A stretch of 64,000 bases of DNA from Cellulosilyticum sp. (GTDB taxonomy: Bacteria > Bacillota > Clostridia > Lachnospirales > Cellulosilyticaceae), in NCBI GenBank assembly GCA_015058045.1, contig SVDC01000012.1, positions 19,524 to 83,523 on the forward strand, given 5' to 3'. Position 1 is the first letter of the stretch, and each line of letters begins with the position of its first letter. Shown here piece after piece: positions 7,865 through 17,254 of the stretch. Made by a program: the position numbers and the translations under genes. The notes beneath the pieces are model-generated. The model made no database searches. It saw only the letters and a program-made list of their open reading frames with translations, and was not told the origin of the DNA.

Positions 7865-8530
7865 ATGCTCCCAATATTCTGCTTTTCCTATTTTAGTAGT
7901 ATCTCTTCTTTTCCTCAACCTTTATCTATTGAAGAAGAAAAATATTATTTAGAACGCTATCAGTTAGGTGATGAAACCGCTAAAAATATATTAATTGAAC
8001 GCAATCTTAGGCTGGTTGCACATATTGTCAAAAAATATAATTCAGCAAATTCAGATATGGATGATCTTATCTCTATTGGTACAATAGGTCTTATTAAAGG
8101 TATAACTTCCTTTGATCCCAATAAATGCACAAGGCTTGCTACTTATGCAGCACGCTGTATTGAAAATGAAATCCTTATGAGCATCCGTGCAGGTCGTAAG
8201 CAACGTTATGAGACCTCTCTTCAGGCACCTATTGGTATGGATCCTGAAGGTAATGAGATTAGCCTTTTGGATATATTATGTACAGAAAATGATACGATTT
8301 TTGATCAAGTGGACTTAGAAATGGAAGTAAAAAAGTTATATCAACATATACGCAATATTTTAAAGCCTCGTGAGAAGGAAATTCTACTCTTACGCTATGG
8401 ACTAAATAACCAAGAAGAAATGACACAACGTGAAATAGCACAATTAATGGGGATCTCTCGCTCTTATGTATCCCGTATAGAGAAAAAAGCACTAAAAAAG
8501 CTTTGTAAGGAACTTCAAAAGAAAAATTGA
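7865..8530 (+). CDS. sigK: RNA polymerase sporulation sigma factor SigK
   Basis: FPQPLS...RNLRLVAHIVKKY, DLISIGTIGLIKGI, LATYAARCIENEILM, C-terminal HTH; AGGAGG at 7848-7853 points to ATG 7865. Confidence 0.85.
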   Translation: MLPIFCFSYFSSISSFPQPLSIEEEKYYLERYQLGDETAKNILIERNLRLVAHIVKKYNSANSDMDDLISIGTIGLIKGITSFDPNKCTRLATYAARCIENEILMSIRAGRKQRYETSLQAPIGMDPEGNEISLLDILCTENDTIFDQVDLEMEVKKLYQHIRNILKPREKEILLLRYGLNNQEEMTQREIAQLMGISRSYVSRIEKKALKKLCKELQKKN

Positions 8531-8566
8531 CAGCTTATAATCGTTATTCTAATATTGCTTTTAATC

Positions 8567-8606
8567 AAAAAGGAACTAACCTATCTTTAGGTTAGTTCCT
8601 TTTTTC
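8567..8606. terminator. Bidirectional terminator between sigK and RNase J gene
   Basis: AAAAAGGAACTAACCTA...TAGGTTAGTTCCTTTTTT. Confidence 0.85.
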
Positions 8607-8611
8607 TACAA

Positions 8612-10282
8612 TTAAACTTCCATAATAATTGGTAAAATCATTGGACTACGTTTTGTTTTTTGCCATACGAATTCACGTAAGTCATCTTTAACAATTGTTT
8701 TGATTTGTGACCATTCTACAATGTGTTTATCTTCACAACGATCTAATGCTCTTCTAACAACTGCTTTTGCTTCATCCATCAGATTTTCCGCTTCTCTTAC
8801 ATAGACGAAACCACGAGAAATAATATCTGGTCCTGCTACCACAATACCTGATTCTTTTTCTAATGTCATCACTACGATTAATAGACCATCTTGAGATAAG
8901 TGTTTACGATCTCTTAGAACAATATTACCAACATCCCCAACACCAAGTCCATCTACTAGCACCTGACCAGATGGTACATTTCCAGCTGTCTTAATATGAT
9001 CTGAAGCAAGCTCAATCACTTCACCGATTGAAGCAATAACAATATTATTGCGTTTCATTCCAAGTTCCATAGCAAGTTCCGCATGTTTTTGTAAATGACG
9101 ATACTCACCATGAACTGGAATAAAGTATTTTGGTCTTACCAATGTGTGAATGAGTTTAAGTTCTTCTTGAGCAGCATGACCTGATACGTGAGTATCTTCA
9201 CGAATTACTTTTGCCCCTTTTTTACATAATTCGTTAACCACTCTAGAAACTGTTTTTTCATTACCTGGGATAGGTGTTGAACTTAAAATAATAACATCAC
9301 CAGGCTTAATCTCAATCTGTTTATGATCTGAAGTTGCCATTCTTGATAATGCAGCCATAGGCTCTCCTTGGCTTCCTGTCATAATAAGGACAATCTGATC
9401 ATCACGATATCTTTTTACATCATTAATTTCAATGAGTGTATTTTCTGGAATCGCAAGATAACCTAATTCACTAGCTGTTTTTACAACATTCACCATACTA
9501 CGCCCAATAACAGCTACTTTACGTTTATACTTATGGGCTGCATTGATAATTTGTTGCACACGGTCAATATTAGATGCAAAAGTTGCAACCATAATACGTT
9601 TATCTTGATTTGCAGTAAATACATCCTCAAATTTCTGTCCCACGATTTTTTCAGACTGTGTATATCCCGGTCTCTCTACATTTGTACTGTCTGCCATAAG
9701 GGCAAGTACACGTTTCTTACCAATCTCTGCTAAACGATGTAAATCAAGTGGTGCACCACTTATTGGTGTGTAATCCACTTTAAAGTCCCCTGTGTGAACC
9801 ACTATTCCAAGTGGCGTCCAAATAGATAGCATCACTGCATCTGCAATACTATGATTTGAACGAATAAACTCTACTTTAAAGTTATTACCAAGTTTAATTG
9901 TCTCACCTTGCGCCACAACAATACGTTCTGTGGTTCTTAATAAATTATGCTCTTTTAGTTTATTTTCAACTAACCCCATAGTGAGTTTGGTCGCATAAAG
10001 AGGTACATTTAACTCTTGCAAGATATATGGTAATCCACCAATATGATCTTCATGACCATGTGTTAGTACGATCCCTCTTACCTTCTGAATATTTTTTAAT
10101 ACGTACGTAATATCAGGAATAACTAAGTCGATTCCTAACATTTCATCTTCTGGAAATGCTAATCCACAATCCACAATGAACATATCATCTTCATATTCGA
10201 ATAGTGTCATGTTCTTTCCAATCTCGCCTAGTCCTCCCAATGGTATTATACGCAGTTTACTTTTAGCTTTTCTGGGTACCAA
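8612..10282 (-). CDS. rnj: Ribonuclease J
   Basis: RIIPLGGLGEIGKNMT, LTHGHEDHIGGLPY, TGSQGEP, PVHGEYRHL; TTG start with GGAGGTG SD. Confidence 0.95.
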   Translation of the reverse strand: MVPRKAKSKLRIIPLGGLGEIGKNMTLFEYEDDMFIVDCGLAFPEDEMLGIDLVIPDITYVLKNIQKVRGIVLTHGHEDHIGGLPYILQELNVPLYATKLTMGLVENKLKEHNLLRTTERIVVAQGETIKLGNNFKVEFIRSNHSIADAVMLSIWTPLGIVVHTGDFKVDYTPISGAPLDLHRLAEIGKKRVLALMADSTNVERPGYTQSEKIVGQKFEDVFTANQDKRIMVATFASNIDRVQQIINAAHKYKRKVAVIGRSMVNVVKTASELGYLAIPENTLIEINDVKRYRDDQIVLIMTGSQGEPMAALSRMATSDHKQIEIKPGDVIILSSTPIPGNEKTVSRVVNELCKKGAKVIREDTHVSGHAAQEELKLIHTLVRPKYFIPVHGEYRHLQKHAELAMELGMKRNNIVIASIGEVIELASDHIKTAGNVPSGQVLVDGLGVGDVGNIVLRDRKHLSQDGLLIVVMTLEKESGIVVAGPDIISRGFVYVREAENLMDEAKAVVRRALDRCEDKHIVEWSQIKTIVKDDLREFVWQKTKRSPMILPIIMEV

Positions 10283-10314
10283 AGCTACACCTCCATATTT
10301 TTATATCTATATTT

Positions 10315-10749
10315 TTATTCTGAACAATCCTTACAAACGCCATAAAACATTACATTATGGTCATGTATTTTAAACTTATATTTACTTTCGATTTCTTTTT
10401 CAATTTCATCTAATAAATCATCTTCAACTTCAAAAACCTTATTACATTCTTCACATATTAAATGATGATGATGATGAACTGTATCTTCAGATGCTAGTTC
10501 AAACCGACTACATCCATCATCAAAATTTAAACGATCTACAATGCCCATCTCTTCAAAGAGCTGTACAGTACGATAAACTGTAGCTAGTCCAATCTCAGGA
10601 AAATTTTCTTTAACTTTATCATAAATTTCCTCTGTTGATAAATGATCATTGCTATGTGCTAACAGTACATCTAATACACTACGACGTTGCATTGTTAATT
10701 TACAACCTTTTTCTTTTAATCTCTCTTTAAAATCAGTAGCGTTCATCAT
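10315..10749 (-). CDS. Fur-family transcriptional regulator
   Basis: LTMQRRSVLDVL, TVYRTVQLFEEMGIV, HHHHHLICEECNKV, CXXC. Confidence 0.93.
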   Translation of the reverse strand: MMNATDFKERLKEKGCKLTMQRRSVLDVLLAHSNDHLSTEEIYDKVKENFPEIGLATVYRTVQLFEEMGIVDRLNFDDGCSRFELASEDTVHHHHHLICEECNKVFEVEDDLLDEIEKEIESKYKFKIHDHNVMFYGVCKDCSE

Positions 10750-10797
10750 TTTTATTCGCCCCTCACTCCTGTAAGATTTCTTGCTAGGTCTAGAGGA

Positions 10798-11055
10798 CTA
10801 AACTTCAATATCATACTCATCACTTGCCATAAATTCAGTTGCAGCTTTTTTAAACTCATCCTCATCTTCAACAAGCATGTATTCTACTTCTTCACCCTCA
10901 TCGCTAACTTGCTTTAAAATAGTAGATATATCATCTTCATCTACTACTAAAATGTATTTCGTTTGATCAATCACAACTTCATCTATGACTTCAAACCAAA
11001 TTTCTTCATTAGTTTCTTCATCAATAAAACGAATTTTTTCAATTGCTTCTGACAT
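10798..11055 (-). CDS. DUF1292 family protein
   Basis: Small acidic YrzB-like protein, located beside fur and ruvX. Confidence 0.8.
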   Translation of the reverse strand: MSEAIEKIRFIDEETNEEIWFEVIDEVVIDQTKYILVVDEDDISTILKQVSDEGEEVEYMLVEDEDEFKKAATEFMASDEYDIEV

Positions 11056-11138
11056 GTCATTTTCCCTTCTTTAGTAGGCTCATAGTGTATGATACTGATG
11101 TTCTAATCTCATCGTATACTACAAGCTAGTATATCATT

Positions 11139-11558
11139 CTAGCACTTTGCATCTAAATAATTTTGCAAAATAATAGTTGCAGCTAATTTATCAATCACAT
11201 TTTTTCTTTTCTGGCGACTCATATCTGCCTCTAAAAGAACATTTTCTGCTGCTACTGTACTTAATCTTTCATCCCATGTCTCAACTGGGATTCTAAGTCT
11301 CGCTTCTAACTTTTCTTTAAACAGTAAAGTCTTTTCACCTCTTTCCCCTAATGTATTATTCATATTTTTAGGAAGTCCAAGGACAATCTTTTCAACCTTA
11401 TACTCCTCACACAACTGTGCAATACGATTTAAAGTTGCTTTTAAATGCTCATCCTCTTGTCTTCTAATAATCTCTAACCCTTGTGCTGTCCATCCCATTG
11501 GATCACTAACAGCAACTCCTGTGGTTTTTGTTCCAAAATCTAAACCTAAAATACGCAC
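11139..11558 (-). CDS. ruvX: Holliday junction resolvase RuvX (YqgF)
   Basis: [48 protein letters not shown] start with AGGAGG. Confidence 0.95.
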   Translation of the reverse strand: MRILGLDFGTKTTGVAVSDPMGWTAQGLEIIRRQEDEHLKATLNRIAQLCEEYKVEKIVLGLPKNMNNTLGERGEKTLLFKEKLEARLRIPVETWDERLSTVAAENVLLEADMSRQKRKNVIDKLAATIILQNYLDAKC

Positions 11559-11570
11559 GATGGCCTCCTA

Positions 11571-11600
11571 TAAAAAAGCTGTAGAGTCATCCCCTACAGC
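11571..11600 (-). terminator. Terminator-like hairpin between ireB and ruvX (possible attenuator)
   Basis: Minus strand: GCTGTAGGGGATGACTCTACAGC followed by TTTTTT, then the ruvX SD. Confidence 0.6.
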
Positions 11601-11605
11601 CCTCC

Positions 11606-11857
11606 TTAATGTTTTAGATAATAAGTGACAAGCTCTTCTAAAATCTCATCTCTCTCTAACTTACGAATTTTATTTCTAGCCCCATTATGGCTTGTGATAT
11701 AAGTTGGGTCTCCGGACATAATATATCCTACTATTTGATTTACTGGATGATACCCTTTTTCGGCAAGTGCTTCATATACATCCAATAAGACTTCTCTTGT
11801 TGAAACCTTTTCAACGCCTTCTAAATGAAATTGCATTGTCTCATTCATATTATTCAT
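11606..11857 (-). CDS. ireB: IreB family regulatory phosphoprotein
   Basis: DUF965-type sequence ([37 protein letters not shown]); ATG 11857 with SD. Confidence 0.93.
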   Translation of the reverse strand: MNNMNETMQFHLEGVEKVSTREVLLDVYEALAEKGYHPVNQIVGYIMSGDPTYITSHNGARNKIRKLERDEILEELVTYYLKH

Positions 11858-11953
11858 CGTGCTCACCTTCCAATAGCTCAACCTTTTATAGTATAAGTAT
11901 ACCATAATTTGTAACAAAACTATATATAATTTTAAAAAATATTTCTCTGTTTT

Positions 11954-13255
11954 TTACACTAATTTGCCATATAAAGTATGTTCATCTATCATCTTTTCAA
12001 TTTTTACTTTGCCAATTGTGTTTTCTAATGTTTCATCCCCTGCAACTTGAACACGTAAATAATTACTTGTATAACCTGCTACAAATCCAGATTGATGTTT
12101 TTCGAATAACACTTCCATCTCTTCGCCAATAAATTGATTCATAAATGACTGGCGTAATACTTGCTCCTCAGCGGCAAGTGCTTTTTCACGTTTTTCTTTG
12201 ACTTCAGGTGCAATTTGATTTTTCATTTTTGCAGCTGGTGTTCCTTCACGTGGTGAGAATGGGAAAATATGAATTTGAGAAAGTTTAACGCGTTTTACAA
12301 ACTCTAATGTCTCTTCAAATTCTTCATCTGTTTCTCCTGGGAATCCTACAATAATATCTGTTGTTAAAGCAACATCTGGCCAAAGTTCTCTTAAAGCTTC
12401 TACACTTTGTGCATATTCCTCTGTTGTATATTTACGATTCATACGCTTAAGTACACTATCACTACCACTTTGTAAAGATAAGTGGAAATGGTGGCAAACT
12501 TTTGGCATGTCACGTAAAGCATTAATGAATTCTTCTGTAATTACAACAGGTTCAATAGAACTCATACGAATACGCTCAATTCCATCAATAGTATGAACTC
12601 TTTGAAGAAGTTTAATAAGATTTGTATCCCCTAAATCTTTTCCATAAGCCAAAACATGGATTCCTGTTAAAATAATTTCTTTAAAGCCAAGTCCTGCAAG
12701 TCTTTTCACTTCATCATATACTTGGTCTTCTTTTCTACTTCTAATACGTCCTCTTGTATATGGAATAATACAATAGCTACAATAATTATTACAACCTTCT
12801 TGAACTTTTACATAAACTCTTGTTCTTTCTCCAATATGAGAAATAGTCATTTCTTCAAATTCACGTACATCCATAATATTGGAAACAACATTAATGATTT
12901 CCTCTTGTCCTTGTTCATATTCTTCTACAAGTTCAACAATTTGATTACGTCTGTCAGTTCCTACAATAACATCAATTTCATTAACCTGTTCTCTAATTTT
13001 ATCCCCTGCAATTTGCGCATAGCAGCCCATAGCTACTAATGTACTTGCTGGATTAATTTTTTTCGTTTTACGTAGCATTTGTCTACATTTACGGTCACTA
13101 AGATGTGTTACCGTACAAGTATTTACTACATAAACATCGGCGTATTCATTGAAGTCTACGATTTCATATCCTACTTCTTTGAACTTTTCTAGTACGGCTT
13201 CTGTGTCGTATTGATTGACCTTACAGCCTAATGTATAACTTGCTACTTTTCTCAA
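11954..13255 (-). CDS. mtaB: tRNA (N(6)-L-threonylcarbamoyladenosine(37)-C(2))-methylthiotransferase MtaB
   Basis: YTLGCKVNQYDTE, EGCNNYCSYCIIPYTRGRIRSR, radical SAM/TRAM architecture. Confidence 0.94.
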   Translation of the reverse strand: MRKVASYTLGCKVNQYDTEAVLEKFKEVGYEIVDFNEYADVYVVNTCTVTHLSDRKCRQMLRKTKKINPASTLVAMGCYAQIAGDKIREQVNEIDVIVGTDRRNQIVELVEEYEQGQEEIINVVSNIMDVREFEEMTISHIGERTRVYVKVQEGCNNYCSYCIIPYTRGRIRSRKEDQVYDEVKRLAGLGFKEIILTGIHVLAYGKDLGDTNLIKLLQRVHTIDGIERIRMSSIEPVVITEEFINALRDMPKVCHHFHLSLQSGSDSVLKRMNRKYTTEEYAQSVEALRELWPDVALTTDIIVGFPGETDEEFEETLEFVKRVKLSQIHIFPFSPREGTPAAKMKNQIAPEVKEKREKALAAEEQVLRQSFMNQFIGEEMEVLFEKHQSGFVAGYTSNYLRVQVAGDETLENTIGKVKIEKMIDEHTLYGKLV

Positions 13256-13365
13256 TTTATCACCTCTAAATTATTGACATTCTTTCCTTCAAACTATATG
13301 ATACAATTAACTTGATTTTTATACTCAAACCAAGAAAATTCATATACTTAGAAGGAGTGTTGATT

Positions 13366-13605
13366 ATGAAGTCAATTTATATTACATTAAATTCTATAGA
13401 AAAAGTTAAACAGTTTGTTAATACCATTAATACATACGATAGTGAATTTGATCTTTCATCTGGTCGTTATATTATTGATGCGAAATCTATTATGGGTATT
13501 TTTAGCCTAGATTTAAGTGCACCATTACGTCTTGATATTTATAATGATGACTGCTTAGAAGCTGTCAAACAAGCCCTAAATGAATTTATTATAGATCCAA
13601 ACTAA
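13366..13605 (+). CDS. HPr-like protein without histidine
   Basis: KSIMGIFSLDL matches the HPr Ser46 region; the 79-aa product has no His; ATG 13366 with GGAG SD. Confidence 0.75.
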   Translation: MKSIYITLNSIEKVKQFVNTINTYDSEFDLSSGRYIIDAKSIMGIFSLDLSAPLRLDIYNDDCLEAVKQALNEFIIDPN

Positions 13606-13633
13606 TCTGTCAAACTGAATCTTACTTTTTTAG

Positions 13634-13668
13634 AATAGGAATGATGCACTGCATCATTCCTATTTTTT
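13634..13668. terminator. Bidirectional terminator between HPr-like gene and thiI
   Basis: AATAGGAATGATGCACTGCATCATTCCTATTTTTT. Confidence 0.8.
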
Positions 13669-14851
13669 AGCATTCATAAACTTCTACTTCATCAATTGCC
13701 TTTTGCATCATCTCTTCAATGATATCATCTAATAATGCTTCTGATTTTTTAATATATTCAAGTTTTGGTTTTGTTTCTGGATGTTTTGCAACAAAAATGG
13801 TACAGCAATCTTCAAATGGTTGGATAGAAGTTTCAAATGTATCAATCTTCTTAGCGATTTGAACAATCTCTTCTTTATCAAAACCAATAAGTGGTCTAAA
13901 GACTGGCATTGTAGCTGCATCATTGGTTACGACTAAACTATGCATTGTTTGACTTGCTACTTGCCCAATACTTTCCCCTGTAATAAGAGACATACTACCA
14001 TTTTTCTTAGCAATCGCCTCAGCAATGTACATCATAATACGTCTCATAATGATTGTCAGTTCTTCATGTGGGCAACGCTCATAAATTTTAAGTTGAATAT
14101 CTGTAAAGTTTACAACATGGAGTTTCATTTTACCTGTATACATAGCTACTTTTTTAGCTAAGTCTATTACCTTTTGTTTTGCGCGTTCGCTTGTATATGG
14201 TGGTGCATGGAAATATACAGCGTCTACTTCTACCCCACGTTTAGCAATCATCCAACCTGCAACTGGGCTATCGATTCCACCTGATAAGAGTAAAGTTGCT
14301 TTTCCATTTGTACCATATGGCATACCACCCGCACCCTTATAAGTATTGATATATACATACGTATGGTTACGTAATTCAACCATTAAAGTTACTTCTGGAT
14401 GACGTACATCTACTTTTACCTGTTCTCCAAGTTCATCTAATAAGTAGCCGCCGATTTCACAGCTTACCTCCATAGAAGTCATTGGGAAACGTTTATCTGC
14501 ACGTTTAGTATCTACTTTAAAAGTAATTTGCTGACCTTCTTTACATACTTCTTTCATTTGTACTAACGCAAGACGTTTAACCGCTTCAAAAGAAACTTCT
14601 TCTTCTTTTAAACCATAAGCAATTCCTACAATCCCAAAAATACGACCCAATTTATCTAATACTGTCTGAACATCAATTGCTTCACTATCTACTGGCTCAA
14701 CCATAATACGGCCTTGCTCTTTAGTAACAATAAATTCACCTAAATCTTTTAGGTTTCTTTTTACATTTGTTACAAGTTTATTTTCAAATAAATGTCTATT
14801 TTTACCTTTAATAGCTAACTCGCCATATTTAATTAAAAAAACGTTTTTCAC
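13667..14851 (-). CDS. thiI: tRNA 4-thiouridine synthetase ThiI (no rhodanese domain)
   Basis: FLIKYGELAIKGKNR, LLLSGGIDSPVAGWM, GESIGQVASQT; GTG start. Confidence 0.95.
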   Translation of the reverse strand: MKNVFLIKYGELAIKGKNRHLFENKLVTNVKRNLKDLGEFIVTKEQGRIMVEPVDSEAIDVQTVLDKLGRIFGIVGIAYGLKEEEVSFEAVKRLALVQMKEVCKEGQQITFKVDTKRADKRFPMTSMEVSCEIGGYLLDELGEQVKVDVRHPEVTLMVELRNHTYVYINTYKGAGGMPYGTNGKATLLLSGGIDSPVAGWMIAKRGVEVDAVYFHAPPYTSERAKQKVIDLAKKVAMYTGKMKLHVVNFTDIQLKIYERCPHEELTIIMRRIMMYIAEAIAKKNGSMSLITGESIGQVASQTMHSLVVTNDAATMPVFRPLIGFDKEEIVQIAKKIDTFETSIQPFEDCCTIFVAKHPETKPKLEYIKKSEALLDDIIEEMMQKAIDEVEVYEC

Positions 14852-16023
14852 TATTTCCTTCCTCCTGGTGTATATCTTCTAAGTAGTGGTACATGCATTT
14901 TTAATACTTCTACTACTTTCTTTAAATCTTCAATTTGTGTATCATGCGCAAAAGAAAAACGAATGGCATGATCTAATTGTTTAGGTGCATTCCCAATCGC
15001 AATGAGCACACCATCTTTTTCCTTCTTATGACTAGAACATGCAGAGCCTGAAGATACATAAATCCCTTCATTTTCTAATACATGTAATAAGACTTCTGAA
15101 CGTACATCCATAAAACCAATATTTAAAATATATGGTGCACTCTCCTCTAAATGTGGCCCATTAAGCCATGTATCTGGAATTTCACTAAGAATTGCCTCTG
15201 CTAAATAACACTTACATTCTTTCATATGCTCAAAAATTTCTTTTTGATGTGCAAAGGTAATCTCAGCAGCTTTTAATGCCCCTGCTACACCTGGTACATT
15301 TTCTGTTCCTGAACGAATATTCTTTTGCTGTCCACCACCGTATACAAGACTTTGCATACGTACGGTTTTATTCTTATATAAAATGCCAACGCCACGTGGT
15401 CCATAAAATTTATGGGCACTACAAGATAAGAAATCAATTTTTGCACGTTTTACGTGAATAGGTAATTTCCCGAATGATTGAACGGCATCTACATGAAATA
15501 TAGTTTCTTTATTCTTTTCTTTAATCAGCTGTCCAATACGTTCAATAGGTTGAATCGTTCCAATTTCGTTGTTGACATGCATAATACTAACTAAAATGGT
15601 TTGCTCATCAATAGCTTCTCTTAGCTCATCTAAGTTAATTTCACCTTTTTCATTAACACCAAGCGTTACTACTTCAAATCCTTGGTCATTTAAATAATGA
15701 AATACTTCTTTTACAGATGGATGTTCAATGGCAGAAGTAATAATTTTATTTCCTTGTCTTCTATAGGCCATAGCTGCACCTATAATTGCTGTATTATTAC
15801 TCTCCGTTCCACCTGATGTATAAATAATTTCTTCCGGCAAAGCACCTAATTGACGTGCAAAAAATTGACTTGCCTCCTTAAGGATATTTTCTGCGTCCAT
15901 ACCTTTTTTATGCAATGAAGATGGATTTCCATAAGTATGTAGCATTGTCTCTGATACAACTCGTGCTACTTCATCATAAGGTTTGGTTGTTGCAGCATTA
16001 TCTAGATATATTTCTTTTGTCAT
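14851..16023 (-). CDS. Cysteine desulfurase (NifS/IscS family)
   Basis: IYLDNAATTKP, SAHKFYGPRGVGILY, SGSACSSHKKEKD; TAGTG overlap with thiI. Confidence 0.94.
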   Translation of the reverse strand: MTKEIYLDNAATTKPYDEVARVVSETMLHTYGNPSSLHKKGMDAENILKEASQFFARQLGALPEEIIYTSGGTESNNTAIIGAAMAYRRQGNKIITSAIEHPSVKEVFHYLNDQGFEVVTLGVNEKGEINLDELREAIDEQTILVSIMHVNNEIGTIQPIERIGQLIKEKNKETIFHVDAVQSFGKLPIHVKRAKIDFLSCSAHKFYGPRGVGILYKNKTVRMQSLVYGGGQQKNIRSGTENVPGVAGALKAAEITFAHQKEIFEHMKECKCYLAEAILSEIPDTWLNGPHLEESAPYILNIGFMDVRSEVLLHVLENEGIYVSSGSACSSHKKEKDGVLIAIGNAPKQLDHAIRFSFAHDTQIEDLKKVVEVLKMHVPLLRRYTPGGRK

Positions 16024-16104
16024 TTGAATCTCCCTTTTTCTGATACTCTATCCCTTTAGAACAATCCTATTGGTATAGACGTATCTTTCAAAATTTGGAT
16101 ATAT

Positions 16105-16130
16105 AAAAAATGAGGGAAATCCCCTCATTA
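16105..16130 (-). terminator. Intrinsic terminator after response regulator gene
   Basis: Minus strand AATGAGGGGATTTCCCTCATTTTTTA. Confidence 0.75.
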
Positions 16131-16499
16131 TTATCTATTCATTACATTATAAATAGCTTGTAATACTCGTGTTTTTTCAAAAGGTTTCACAATAAAATCT
16201 TTTGCTCCCCTTTTAATGGCTTCAACAACTTTTGAATGTTGTCCCATTGCCGAACACATAATAATCTTGGAATTTGGACTTACTTCTAATATTTTTTCAA
16301 TAGCTTCAAGACCATTCATCTCTGGCATAGTAATGTCAAGTGTTACAATATCTGGTTGCAATGCTTTTGCCATTTCAATTGCCTGCAAACCATTACCTGC
16401 TTCACCTAGAACAACGAACTCTGCTTCAGTAAGCAGTTTTTTAAGTACCGTTCTCATAAAAATAGCATCATCTACTACCAAAAATGTAACCTGCTCCAT
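16131..16499 (-). CDS. Single-domain CheY-like response regulator
   Basis: FLVVDDAIFMR, IVTLDITMPEMNG, AMGQ, VKPF. Confidence 0.92.
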   Translation of the reverse strand: MEQVTFLVVDDAIFMRTVLKKLLTEAEFVVLGEAGNGLQAIEMAKALQPDIVTLDITMPEMNGLEAIEKILEVSPNSKIIMCSAMGQHSKVVEAIKRGAKDFIVKPFEKTRVLQAIYNVMNR

Positions 16500-17240
16500 C
16501 TAAATCTCTCCCATCTCATACATGATATTAGCTAAAGTAACTAACCCTGCCGTCTCACTTCTTAAGATACGTTTTCCTAAAGTAATAGATTGTACACCAT
16601 ATTCTATTGCTAATGCCACTTCCTCTTCTGTGAATCCACCTTCTGGTCCAATAAATATACCAATGGACTTGGCATCTAAAGACTGTAAATATTCTTTAAT
16701 ATGATGAGCAGATTCATTTTCATATGGAATACATCCACAATCCAACTGGGTTTTGACAAACTCTAAAGCAGTCTGAAGAGTCATCGGCATAGTAACCTCA
16801 GGCACAATACCTCTTTTACTTTGTTTCGCTGCACTCTCTGCAATCTTTTGCCAACGTACAATTTTATTATTCAATTTATTTTCCGATTCTAATTTTACCA
16901 CACAACGTTTTGTTACAAGTGGAACAATCTTTGTAACACCAATTTCTACACTCTTTTGGATTACAAACTCCATTTTTTCTCCTTTTACAAGAGACTGAAA
17001 CAAAACAGTATCTACAGCAGGTTCTGTGTGGTTATTCATATGATTTATAATTTGGGCCGTTACCATTTCTGTATTAATTTCTTTTATTATACACTCATAG
17101 TCATTCCCTTGTCTATCGTTTATCAAAATTTCTTTTCCTATAGGTAATCTTAAGACATTCTTGATATGATTGACATCTGTGCCCTTAATCATAATGATAT
17201 CACTTGACACATCCTCTGGGTTTACAAAAAACTTCGCCAT
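16500..17240 (-). CDS. rsmE: 16S rRNA (uracil1498-N3)-methyltransferase RsmE
   Basis: FIGPEGGFTEEEV, LGKRILRSETAGL. Confidence 0.94.
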   Translation of the reverse strand: MAKFFVNPEDVSSDIIMIKGTDVNHIKNVLRLPIGKEILINDRQGNDYECIIKEINTEMVTAQIINHMNNHTEPAVDTVLFQSLVKGEKMEFVIQKSVEIGVTKIVPLVTKRCVVKLESENKLNNKIVRWQKIAESAAKQSKRGIVPEVTMPMTLQTALEFVKTQLDCGCIPYENESAHHIKEYLQSLDAKSIGIFIGPEGGFTEEEVALAIEYGVQSITLGKRILRSETAGLVTLANIMYEMGEI

Positions 17241-17254
17241 ATTTCACCTTTTCT

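Noticed and set aside
10440-10490. Run of ATG repeats on the plus strand (possible simple repeat)
   Set aside because: Encodes HHHHH of the Fur-family metal-binding region on the minus strand
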